Source: Monomorium pharaonis
Taxonomy: Eukaryota; Arthropoda; Insecta; Hymenoptera; Formicidae
Length of the DNA stretch: 64,000 nucleotides
Direction: 5' to 3'
Assembly (NCBI RefSeq): GCF_013373865.1
Contig: NC_050468.1
Coordinates: forward strand, 20,788,774-20,852,773
Shown here: one piece after another, positions 48,633 to 60,693 of the stretch
How the letters are laid out: each line of letters opens with the position of its first letter
How positions within the stretch are numbered: the first letter of the stretch is position 1
Translations under genes and position numbers: made by a program
Notes under the pieces: model-generated
What the model was told of the DNA's origin: nothing
The model's input: the letters and a program-made list of their open reading frames with translations, nothing else
Databases searched by the model: none

Positions 48633-51254
48633 TCAAAGGTTCGCTCTAATCACTCGACAGTCCAATGTGAAAAAATTATATTAGATTTTATTGCCCCCTG
48701 AGTTCACTTTAATTTGATAAATTTAAAATCTTTGTCTTTATTATTATCTATTATGGCGAGATTACAAAAAGACTTAAAAAAAGGTAAATTAAGTCATATT
48801 AAATTAAGTTTAATTTGAAATGTTGACTTTATTTTTTGTACTTGTTCGGGTAGTATAAAGTTGAATACGGTAATTTTATATTTACTCAGCATAGAGTATA
48901 CAATTCCTGCTTATACATATTTAAATAATACACCTTTTTATTTAATTCCGTCATATGTAGGATATGTTTGAGAAAATAATATGACTGTCGAGTGGTTAAG
49001 ATTATCATTACAAAATTTCAAAAGATAAATTTTTGGCGAATTTACTTGGTTTAAAAATTAAAAGAGAGAAAAGAAATTTCTAAAAATCTCGTAAAATAAA
49101 TGTCTATAAAAATTAATTCACCTCTTTTCAGATACAGTAATGCATGAAATATTATTTCTTTAGACTCAAACTTTACTGTCATTGTTAAATGATAAACAAA
49201 AATATTCGACAAAAAAATCATCGTTTATATTACTAGATACAATATATAGAATTATAATGACGAAACAAGCGTGAAGTAATTGAATTATTCGTTCAAGGAG
49301 ACTTGAATTGATATTGATCAGAAGACCATAAGAAACTGCACCCGTTCCTTCTTCATTAAAAAAAATATTTTTTCATTTTTGGCTAGTAATATTTTAATAC
49401 ATAACATATATCAAGTAGAATTTTTCATCTTTCTCAAGGACTTTCGTATAAAGTTATTCTACTTAAAAAATTTTCTTTTTACTTTTTACTAGTAGTAAGT
49501 CTCTAGTGGTCTTTCTAAAGAAACCGATTCACTTACGGTCGTTAACTACAAAGACTATTTTCAGGCAATCATTCCGATAAAAACGTATTTCGTTAATTTA
49601 TTGTACGCCCGTGCAATAGCCATATAATCGAGCGAAAACGCAGAGCGGTGATATTATCATTAAAGTCTCTTTGTGTAAATATTAATAGTGTTATAGATAA
49701 GTAGTATATATATATAAGATAAGCGTACTTTTTGTGGACGCTAATTTATCTGTAAATTTTTTCAATTAAGTCCTTTATTTAGTAAAGAGGAGGGGAGGTA
49801 TGTCCACCTAATAAAAAAAAAAATATGATAAATCTTATTCGACTTTGATGGGTGTCGAATATATCCAATCTATATGTATCGAAGACTTTTGTACGTGAAA
49901 TAAAAATATTGTTTAACCACACACATACACGTGTGTTGTAAATTTTCTGCGAAAATGGATTGTAATAAAGGTAATATAAAATCAAATATTATTAATTTAA
50001 ATAATGTGAACTATTTCATTTCAATTTATTGAGGCAAATTCTTCGACGAGTACGGACGACAGCCACAATAACAACGCTTTTTATCGAAGCTGAAAATTAA
50101 GAAAATACCTAATATATCGTCATGTCAGAGAAGAAAAAGAGAAAAAAAAGTCAAGTAACAGTTACTCTTCCGGAGATATTTCCCGATTAATCAAAACACT
50201 AATTTATAATTTGGTCTTAGAAATTAGAGAAATAATTAAAGAAAGAATTTACCTTTTTAAAATAAAAAACGACAATGTTCAGAAATTTATTCAAAGAAAA
50301 TTATTCAATAAATTCGTATAAATTATATATATGTAATTATATAAAAATTATTATCATATCTAAGTGTGAATGTATATAATAACCGAGTTTAATAAACATT
50401 TTTTTTATTTTTGTGTGAAAATAATGTCACACAAAATTCATTGCTACAGTTTAAGCACACCTCGTGGTTGAATAATTTACGTTCGTACAATAATCTATTA
50501 AATTAATCTGAAAAATCTAAAAACTTTTTAATAAAATGTTATATTCATAATTTTTCGAAACAAATTTCTTAGCCTTAATTGCCTTTTTTGTTTGATTAAA
50601 AAAATTTTTATTAAAATCTTTTACTGCTTTATTTAAAAAAAAATAAAATAAAAACTTTTAGTTAAAGTTTGAGAGAAAATGATATTAAACATAAATTTTT
50701 GTTTAAAAAATGTTAAAATAAAGTAATCGTGCAAACCTTGAAACAATACATGTAAAAAAAAATTAATTTATTATTACCAGAATTACAAGTATAATCCTTT
50801 TTAAAATTATACAGATATTAAAGAGACAATTTTTTAAAACTATTCCTTTTCTTTTAAAAAATTTTCTTCTAGATTTGCCTTTTTAAATAAAAAAACCCGA
50901 CAACAGCTCGGAGATTTTCTGTTATTGTTTATAAATATTGCTTATTATTAACAAGACTTAATCTTCTATAGGTCATTAATTATTTCTTGGTCCAGCTGAA
51001 CTTACGAAAAGGCATAAACAAATAGAACTTCACGGACCCAACAATATATATACTTTTTTTTAAATTTCTTTATTTTTCCCGATATTTTTGCGTTTCACAA
51101 ATGTTATTTGTTATTAATCTAGTTTAGGAAAATGAGATGGGCAAAACAATAATACAGTAGTAGCTGATAAATATAATGCAGTGTGAGACGATCGTGTTTC
51201 AGCGAGGTTTCGATCAAATTGTCGCAATTTTTATATTAATATATTGTTTCATAA

Positions 51255-51290
<36 letters not shown>

Positions 51291-53555
51291 TACACTTGTA
51301 CGTGTATACTATATGTATATATATAAATGAGAATGTATTCGTTTATATGACAATATTTGACAATTGTTCAGCAACGAGATATTCGGAGACATAAACTTTC
51401 CGAACATTCAAACTTTATTTTCGAATATTCGTTTGCAGATATCGGGATGCATCAGATATATGTAAACATATACGTATATGTTTTAAAATATACGCTTCCT
51501 CTTTTGACGTATGTTTTCTTACGTATGTGTACGTATACATGTGAAAAAGTGCGTGTGTGTCGTTTATCTGCGTGTATACTGTTCCAGCAGTCAACTTTCT
51601 GCTTTGGCGTATATTTCTCGTATATTACTCGTCTCTCTGTGTGCCCAATGTATTATACTATATAGTATATATACTCCGAGAGAGAAAAAAATAAAAAGGA
51701 ATGAGAAATTAAGTAAACTCTCAAAAAACGCGTTAAGATAGACAAAAGCGCATTAAAGCTGCAACAAGCGAAACGAAGAAAAAAGAAACTTACAGTATAC
51801 TTTAGCTGAAAAATAATTGCATTTTACACACGAGCATTTGTGTATTGAGAGATTGACTTTTCACAATGATTCGAACAATAATGATAATTCTGATGTCACT
51901 TTTGACAGATATAGCTACGTTGTACTTAAAATGCGATACGAGAAATGGTAGCTGCGATTTAGAGATTTACAGTGGACTCTATATTACAATCAGCGCCTTA
52001 TTGCCCTTTGCGGAGGGATATTTATAAAAATAAATACTTTGAGAAAAGTATTCCGTTCACTACGTAAAATAGATATATATATATCGCGCACGCGCGCGCG
52101 GAGCGATATAATAAATAATTATTAAAGTCAAATAAATAAATAATTTGTTTCGTTCAGCGTATTCGTTTCGCGTATCTTTAATATACGATTTACAAAGTAT
52201 ATAAGGCGACGGTCATTTCCTGTCATTTTAAGGATTCGTAGTGCCGCGCTTAAAAAAAATATATAGACATTTCGATTTCGAGTGTACGTTTTCTGGATAC
52301 TTAGCGAGAAAGTCGATTTGTATATCGTTAGAACTCGCAAAGACTCGTCATTATTACTCTTCAGAATTTTAGTACCTTAGCGATTCCTCTTTTATTTTGA
52401 TGTTTGTGCGAACATTGATCTACGGCTTTATAGAGTGTGTAAACACGATGTAAAATTGTATATGCGATATAAAATTTGGCAATTTTTAAAGAGCCATGTT
52501 TAAGTTACCGACAAACATTATGCGATTATGAAATATAATAAATATACAAGTAATTCCGTTGGAAAAATTCAATTCAAAAACATCACGTGAAATTCGTTCA
52601 CGCTACAATGGCAAAAATCGCAAGTCTAAAAATATATGTATATATATATCTCTCACATTATATAATCATATACAAAATGTATAGAATATAGAACTTTATA
52701 GAATAAATATTCTGACACGTATATAGGAAAAGTAGTACTAACAGTACTATCATATTAATAATCGGAGAGCCTTTAGTATCAATGCACTCACTAACTATAC
52801 ACGTACCCAATTATATGAGCTTCTCCTTTCTGTTACAATTACCAATTTCAAGTATGGCCTAATATACAATTGCTTTCCGTTTAAAGAGAAGAATCATGGA
52901 AGATCTTATGTATCATTGGCACTTACCATTTTGATAAGAAAAAAAGTCAAATAAAATTGCCTTGTTTCAGTATAGACTATATAAAAGAATGTAAGAATAT
53001 AAGCATGTAGCAAAATGTAGAAAGAGTACATTAATTTCGAACTTCGGGTTTAAATCTACGTTTTCTATCCTTTTAACGAAAGGTATCCAAATATTTAATA
53101 TTCATTATTGTCGCGTTAAGATATTTATATAAATTACATAAATATTCATTCCCTGTGCGTATGTTTGATATGTGATTTTTATTCACGTGGAAGATATTCT
53201 TAGTTAATATCTATTTTGACACATTTAGATCCCTTTGCGTTAAAATGACATCGCCTGCTTTCTTGCTAGCCTCGGATATTCCAATAACCTCAAGTATATG
53301 TGCACGTACAATTATTAGTATTAGCGTATATAATTGATATTATTGTACGTATTGTACTCTCTCACACTGAGTTTCGTTTCATAAACGCCACTTCGCCACA
53401 TAAAAATACGTTGATGCGTTAGAGTACTAAAATAGTAGGAGAAATTTTTAGGCATTGTTGTCACTTGTCAATTGACGAATACCCGATCCGTTTTTTCATC
53501 TGTTTCGTTATTATTCTGTAACGAATAATATCGATTTTTGTATTATTACGTACAT
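48633..53555. other. 3' flanks of convergent Cht6 and Actn genes
   Basis: AT-rich with no supported coding sequence. It should contain the 3' UTRs of both genes, since they converge here. Several AATAAA-like signals occur on both strands, but I cannot choose the used ones. It includes an (AAT)n microsatellite at 51255-51290 and a short alternating CG tract near 52088. Confidence 0.6.
51255..51290. repeat. (AAT)n microsatellite
   Basis: About 12 head-to-tail AAT triplets. Confidence 0.95.
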
Positions 53556-54087
53556 CTACAGATCAGATTCGCCATATAGAGCCGTCGAGAAGGAGCGATA
53601 GTCCAAAGCACCAGGCACAGCGCTCGGTCCTTTGTACGGGGGCATCCGCTGAATACAATATTCCGCTTGATCCGGGGGTAATTCTCTCCTCAATTCATCT
53701 GGCAAGATGTACGGCTAAAAGACAAAAAATTAAGCTCAATACGCAACATTTACCACTCTCTGCAGATCACAAAAATTCGAATATTCTTACTTTGTCACCG
53801 GCGAGAATGCGGAAACTATCGATGACCTGTTCGGCCGTGTCAGTATCAGTGGATTCGCGTGTCATGAAATCGAGGAAAGCGTCAAAGTGCACGTAGCCAG
53901 AGTTGTTGGGATCTACGATGGCCAGAATTCGTTGGAAGTCGATATCACCTTGCCTGTCCTTTCCAATAGAGTATCCTAGAGACACGAGGCAAGATTTAAA
54001 CTCGTCTGGTGCCAATCTACCTGTCCTGTTTTTGTCAAAGTGATTGAAACTGCTGCGGAATTCGTTCAGCTGCTCCTGAGTAATGCC
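53556..54087 (-). other. Actn: Actn calmodulin-like EF-hand tail (last two exons)
   Basis: Exon 54087-53791 carries EF-hand 1 (loop DKNRTGRLAPDE) and EF-hand 2 (loop DPNNSGYVHFDA). Exon 53714-53556 gives the C-terminal EF3/4 lobe (PYILPDELRRELPPDQ, YCIQRMPPY) and ends at a TAG encoded by CTA 53556-53558. Loop 1 keeps Asp/Asn/Thr/Arg and a terminal Glu, so Ca2+ binding is possible there. Loop 2 ends in Ala where Glu is expected, so it is probably non-binding. Confidence 0.95.
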
Positions 54088-57000
54088 CTGAAATAAAAAT
54101 GCATTTAAGTTAATTTTTAAGATTTTCAAGGAGGATAAACACAATAAAAAATTATAACTTGCAGAAAAAACTTATTTATGCAAATAATATTATTAGATAA
54201 TTTCTTAAATTTTTAATAAATTAATATTTTGAAGAAAATATATAACAAATAATTTCTGAATATATTTTATAATTCCCTAATGTGTGTGAGAAACTAAATT
54301 CTGCATGTCAATTTTCAAAAAAAATAATTAAAAATATTAAAGAGAAATTCTTAATATTTCTATCTAAATAAATTTACATTTAATATATGTATGTATATAA
54401 ATATTATATTAAAAAATATCTTTAAAGATTCAAACAACTTCATCATTAAAAAAAACAGTTTTTAGTAATTAAAAACATAGGTTTTTATAACAGTATAAAT
54501 AAAATTGTAATATATTTTATCATCCAAAACTAAAATATGCAAACACATGAAAAGTTTTCATGGAAAGTTTTTATTAATATCCTATCCATGAGTTTCTTTT
54601 CATTCTAACTTTTTTTGCTAAGTAAAATTTCATTTATCAAAATAAACATGGTATTTATATTAATTTGTTATATTAATAGTATTTATATTAAATTCTTATA
54701 TTAAAAACTAAATTATACTAAAAATCATTATTTCTCTTTTAAATAATCGAGATATGATTATTCATTGTAGTACGTGATTACGTATTTTATTCGCATAATC
54801 TCATCGTTCTCGTCTGTAGTAAAAGTCTCAGTATTTGTACTTAATGGGCTTGTTTCTTCGATTGGCATGGAAAAATCTTCCTGTTCTCTATTTCAACTTT
54901 TTTTATTTTTAACTTGTTTAAAATTTTACGACTACCTCTAGAATAAAACGTAGTCTACAAGATTTAAGTTTTAAGCCATAAAAAATTGACCAATCACAAT
55001 CAATTTTTATAAAAATATTCAATTGTAATTAGTCAATTTCTTACGGCTTAAAGCTTAAGTCTTCATTATAGACTACGCCTAACGTAGATAATTATTGAGT
55101 AATTTAAAGGTACCTTCGAATCTCTGGTGAGAATTTGATTTTCAACTTCGTTAACGTTGCGATTAATAGAGGTCAGAAGCTGTTCCCAACCGACGCGCAG
55201 CGTTTCCATAGTATACTGAGTGTAGCGGTTTTCGAAGATCATACCCTCCTGAACTGCTTGATGGATCTTTTCCAATTCTTCAAGCTGAACCTTGTATTGG
55301 TATACCGCCTGTTCATATTCTTTCAGACGATGTAATTGATCTTCGAGAGTTCCCTAAAATATAACGCAACATTAAAAAATCCATGTAAACTATATGTAAT
55401 TAATTGTATATAATTGTATATATTATTAAAAAATAATAAATTAAATATATTGTATATTATACATATATAATAATTATATGTATACATATATGACAAACCT
55501 TTTATTTAAAGTTAATTCATTACCTGAAGACCAAGACCAATCGCAGTCACGGCATCCAACTGACGTTCTATCCATGGTCCGACAACATTGGCTTTTTCAG
55601 CGAATTGTCGTCTAAGTAGTTCATTATCTATTTTAACAATTTAGGAAATATCTTTCAAGTAAATATTTAACCATTATAAAAATTTTCATTAAATTGTAAT
55701 CTAAATTTGTATTTAATATAAAATTTACTCAATATTATAGACCATTAAAGTATTTAGAAAAAAAAATAATCAATATCACAAAGGATACTTTGTTGTTTGC
55801 GAAGTTCAGCGGCCAGAGTACCGTCGCGTTGAGGGACTAATTGTCTAACGTCGCTCCATTTCTTAGTAAGGTCCTGTAGAACAGAAAAGTAAATATTAAT
55901 TAATTTTAGATCAATTTTTGTATTACAAATTAATACACTGTAAGTCCTTCCGACATACCATTGCAGTAAGAGCAGTGTAAGGATTTTCTAGGCCGCCAGG
56001 AATCTGATATTGCTTAACTATGGATTCGACTTCACGCACCAGTCCCACAATTGAATTATACTCTTTATCTGCTTCGCCCAGAGTAGCCTTGAACGCAGCA
56101 TGCGCGTCCATCAGACCTTGAATCTCCTCCATCGTGTGGACGATAAACATGTCCACTAGATCCTCTCTAGTTCCATCTAACCAATTGTTGAATGGCTGAA
56201 AATCACGTGAGAAAATCACGTCAGATATTACATCTATGTAAAAGAAAGGTGATAACTTTGTAAATAGAATAAAGTGCTCACAGCAGCGCGCTTGGCAAAC
56301 TCCAAATGTAAGACATCTATCTTCTCCAGAATTTTCTCGGCCTCGTCGAGAGCTTGACGTCTACGTTGGGTGAGCGTACCCAAGCGATCCCATTGATCGC
56401 AAATGCGTTGGCATCTGGCGTTCACAGATGCACTGTCGTGGTACTCAAGTGTACTATAATAATAGAATGCAAACGTTACAACAATCAAGATAATCCCAAG
56501 ATAAATTAAAAGTCTTGAAATTACTTGAGCTCTTGAGCAATAGCCGCAATTTGCTCTACGCGATCCTGGTGGGCCGCGAGGTCTGATTCAAAGGCTTCGT
56601 GCTTTTTCTTCAGGGCTTTGAGCTCGTTTAGTTTACACTGTCGGAAATGCTGAGATGTGAGCATCTCCTCCTTGCCAGCAGTCCAATCCTCGTGAGCGTC
56701 CGCCTTGTGCTTGAATTTTTGCGCCAGATGTTCCAATCGCTCCAGACGCATCATCTCGGATAATAACCAGTCCTCAAATGTTTTCTCAGCCAATTCCAGA
56801 TCTAAAAATTAATTATTTTTATTTGAAAAAAATATATATATGTATAGAATGTACAGACAAGTTTAGAAAAAAAAGAACTCACTTCTCCACGCTTTATTTA
56901 TATCGGACACCATTTTTCCTTCCGTGGGCATGTACGCCGGTCTGTTACTCAGCCTCAGCTTCGTCTGAAGAGTATTGAAATTTGTCTCCAGTTTGGCTTT

Positions 57001-57763
57001 CTGTTCGACACGTGGCGGCTTATGCTTACGCCGATACGTTCTGTACTCCTCCAGCTTCTTCTGACAACCGGCAAGAGAATTGTCGGTCTGCCGATTCGCG
57101 AGCCATGGTAGCGTTCGTCGTATCCAGTCGAGCAAATCGGAAGCCAAGCGCTCATACTCCTCCATGAGACGTTCGTTCTCTTGATTTACCTTCAGTACTT
57201 TGCAGATTCTGTTAGCCGCGGTCTCTGCCTACAATAAGAAAGTGCACATTTCCCCTTACAAAGAACTTTTGGATTGTATTTGTGCATTTGAAATGCATGT
57301 GTAGTTTACTTCCACTGAGCAAGAAGACACATGCAATCGTGAATATAGCCATCTAGAAATGTAAATTAGAAACTTGAGATATATTAAATGAATTTAAATT
57401 CTTTCGCTGTATGAGTTAATAACTTATGTCAATAATGAGCGCGCAAATATTATATTTCGGCACGTTTGTTATAACAGGTTAATTCGAATTGCAAAACACA
57501 CACCTTTTGAGCACCGCTAAAACAGTGGTAGTACGAGGAAACATAGGTCATCACGGCCCTCTCATCAGGCATTGCCGTATTTCGCATATCTAGAAAAATA
57601 CATTCAAAAAAACTCAAACCATGCGTTGTTAGCGTAAAAATTTAATCGTCGTTAAAAATTTTATTAATTTTTACAGTAAACAAATTCAGCAAAGAGCGGA
57701 ACACTATTAGTAATTCATTGTATAACTCTCGTGATTATATTTTACACATATAATAAAAATACG

Positions 57764-57802
<39 letters not shown>

Positions 57803-60693
57803 TCCACATAAACTATGCTGAGAAGAATAATACAAAAAATCGGTTATAATTATAATTTTATTTGTAATTAAGAAGAGTGTTATGGAACACAGTGCGCAGT
57901 TTTTTCAGTCCTCTGGTGACATAATTAAATTAAGACAACAGCAAGGTGATTAGATTAGCAGGTTCAGACGTCGTTAACGATTAGCATACAATTCGTTTAA
58001 TTATAGTTCGCGTTAACGAAGGATAGAACAGGTCGCTTTCGACAAAGGGGGCAGGAGAAACGAGGGAGAAGAGAACACGCATTTTTTTTTCTTTTACGCT
58101 GACCTGCTGGGCACCTTGGAACGCGTGGTAGTAACAGGACACATACGTCATGATAGCTCGCTCATCCGGCTTGGGAGTGTTGATCAAATCTATATGATAT
58201 CAAGGGAACATATGAACATTAAGCGTTTATATATGTCACTTTGATACTCAAAAAATAATCCAATCGCAGTTCCATCCTATATAGCGAAAAGTGAATGGTA
58301 TCTAATCTCGTCCCTTCGATCCTATCAATCAAATTGATGAATGTGTGTCTCACATTTCTAAGATGTATATCTATATCGCAGGTAACTAAACACTTTTAAC
58401 TTAACGTTAGATTTTATACCTACCATCGGGATCCAACATGCGAGGAATGTCGAGATACTTTTCAGCGACATCAAAGGCAGTGTTCAAGTTCTCCAGCGGG
58501 TTATCTTTGCTGAGTTTATTGTAGTCGATCAAGTCGGGCCGATGACGATGAATAAGTGCGCAGAACGCGAGACCGTCCTTGAAAGACAGGTGGAAGTTTT
58601 GAACGTTGACGTTCTTGTACGGTGCCGTCTTGCGCTGGCACCAGAGCAATAGTCCTTCCTTCGCGGTCATCTCCTCCACAGAGATATCTTGGATCGCGAA
58701 TCTCAAGATAATGGTCCATATCATTCCCAAAGTCATCTTTAAATTGCCGTCAACGATCTCTGTCAAAAAGTAATCGACACTTGAAGAGCGTAATATAAAT
58801 TATATCAATTATATGATTATTAAATAGTGTAGCATAGCAAACTATTATAATTTTATTGCATATAATTTTATAGTGTTAGTCTGTGGTCACTCGTCCATCC
58901 ATCTATCTGCAAGTTTCATTTTTTCAAACTTTGTTTTTGCCAATAGATAATTAAGGCCCTTAATTCCACTGAGAAAATATAAGTTTAGTTAAATCAATTA
59001 ACTAAAAAGATCAAAAGTAAAAATTAATAAAAATTTTTTAACCAACTTTTTCTAATTAGAACAAATTTTTGCTGCACTGGTACTTAAATCCATTGCAAAG
59101 GCTTATTACATATACTAATATTATACTAAAAATATTATTTCAATAATTCAAAATAAAAGCAAATTATCCATTCAAATGTTTCAAACTCTCGATCGTTTTT
59201 TATATAGTTTTTATATAAGAATCTTATAAGAATAAGACAAAGGCTATTACTTCAAATCCTAAGTAAACATCAATTGGATTCCTAGTAAGAAACTGACACT
59301 AGTCTGATACTGGCGAGGAAAACAATTAATCATTATCATCACTTTCTTTACTTTAATTTTTCGCTTCTTAGTATATTAAAACAGGCAATCAAACTTTTAA
59401 ACTTAAAGAATTAAATAACGGTTTATCCGTACTTGATTTAAGAATAAGAATATTGATTTGTTTGTTCTCATATGTTTAATCGTCCAGAACAGATGTCATG
59501 CCTTTATTACGATTGCTTTCAATCTTAATTGAATTCAATTAAATATCAATTACAATTGCATATAATGTGTAAACAAATTGTGTATCGATCGCAATATTGA
59601 TCAATTGTGTATCAATCTTAATCTTCCGTAAGATATTATATTTTTACTTATTTTATAGGCATAATTAGGTCTTTTTTGTTCAGCTTAAAATTCTTTACTA
59701 TTCTAGGCTTTCTAAAAATCAACAAAAATTTCAGAATTATTTTTCAACATCTCTGCTACATTATCAAACTTAACTCAAATACTAAAACATTTATTTAATA
59801 AAAATTGGAATTTGAGCAATAAAAATTGAATGAAATTGTGCTTCTGCCGAAAAAAATCTAGATTGCCAAACAGGGTTTATATTTGATTTTGATTGTCCTC
59901 CAAAATTCTATACGGTTTAGTACATATGTGCATATGTACTTTCTCCCCGATTTTGGATTGCAATTCGATATATAGTGCTATCATTGTAAATCCATGGCCC
60001 AATAGTTTTTCAGTAGAGACGATGTATCAGAATATATTATTGCATAAACTTCGTTACATGTTTTCCAATGGAAAAAGACGAGTTCCACTAGTCAATATTT
60101 AATTGCCTTGTAATTTCCATAGATTTCCATAGATTTTCATAGATATTTACATATTAGCAATAGTTTATACATAGAGCAAACATTTTCCTTGTTCGCTAGG
60201 TAATTTAACAGAAAGATTGATTAGTGCTATTACTATAATTCATAGCTGAGGAGTGATTCACGTCAATGTGTTTGAAGCCTACAACCGCTTACTCAACCAG
60301 ATAACACTGACCACATTTTTGTAACAGCCATGTCTCTTCATTTTTTTAAACATTAGTTATAATATATTATCAACATAAAAGAACAGTTTACACAATGTAC
60401 TATATACTGTACTTTTATGCAATAATTACATAAAGAACTTTGAGAAGGAAAAATGTACCTTCTGCGCCAATTGAAACCAGCTTGACGCCCTTACTGGCAA
60501 TATAATCGAGGGCCTTGTTCACGTTGGCGATCTTGTGGAACCTCATTTTGCCTCTGTCGGGCCTCGGAAGGGTCTCGCCTGAGATCACCTCAAGCAGTAA
60601 CATCAGTTTCAACCCATTCCTGAAATCGTCTTCGATCGATTCGATGGCAGTGCCTGCTTTGCGTAGATGCGAGTTGCACCAAGCTGTGAATGT
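53556..60693 (-). CDS. Actn: Alpha-actinin (5' end beyond the window)
   Basis: Minus-strand coding segments in transcript order: 60693-60459, 58759-58424, then 58189-58104 or 57589-57504, 57228-56883, 56801-56525, 56453-56282, 56195-55959, 55873-55789, 55627-55524, 55353-55114, 54087-53791, 53714-53556. Using one of the two 86-nt exons, the total is 2,574 nt (857 aa plus stop), all GT-AG and in frame. Domains in order: CH1 (TFTAWCNSHLRKAG, FRNGLKLMLLLEVISG), CH2 (EGLLLWCQRKTAPY, DGLAFCALIHRHRPDL), four spectrin repeats, EF-hands (FDKNRTGRLAPDEF, VDPNNSGYVHFDAF) and a C-terminus ending YGESDL. This is a near-complete match in order to animal alpha-actinin, the antiparallel actin cross-linker of Z-discs and adhesion sites. 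The first exon (acidic N-terminus) was not found up to 64000, so intron 1 extends past the edge. Confidence 0.97.
54950..55076. mobile_element. 127-bp hairpin MITE in Actn intron
   Basis: The ends GTAGTCTAC and ATAGACTAC are inverted copies. The inverted match continues inward for about 60 bases (AGATTTAAGTTTTAAGCC / GGCTTAAAGCTTAAGTCT, AAAATTGACCAATCACAAT / ATTGTAATTAGTCAATTT), so the whole element folds on itself. It lies in the intron between exons 55114-55353 and 53791-54087. Confidence 0.75.
57504..57589 (-). other. Actn: Actn alternative exon B (86 nt)
   Basis: It encodes DMRNTAMPDERAVMTYVSS and then YYHCFSGAQK. Acceptor TTTTTCTAG, donor AAAAG|GTGTGT. It has the same length, the same phases (1 in, 0 out) and the same alignment register as exon A at 58104-58189. 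Using both would insert a duplicate of the same CH2-to-rod segment, so one or the other is expected per transcript. Confidence 0.9.
57769..57800. repeat. (TA)n microsatellite
   Basis: Alternating TA run lying between the two alternative Actn exons. Confidence 0.9.
58104..58189 (-). other. Actn: Actn alternative exon A (86 nt)
   Basis: It encodes DLINTPKPDERAIMTYVSC and then YYHAFQGAQQ. Acceptor CATATAG, donor CAGCAG|GTCAGC. It is paralogous to exon B (57504-57589), with identity over about two thirds of the 29 residues. It is the upstream member of a probable mutually exclusive pair. Confidence 0.9.
58760..60458 (-). other. Actn: Actn intron between CH1 and CH2 exons
   Basis: GT-AG intron of 1.7 kb, AT-rich. 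No other gene or clear repeat was recognised. Confidence 0.8.
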
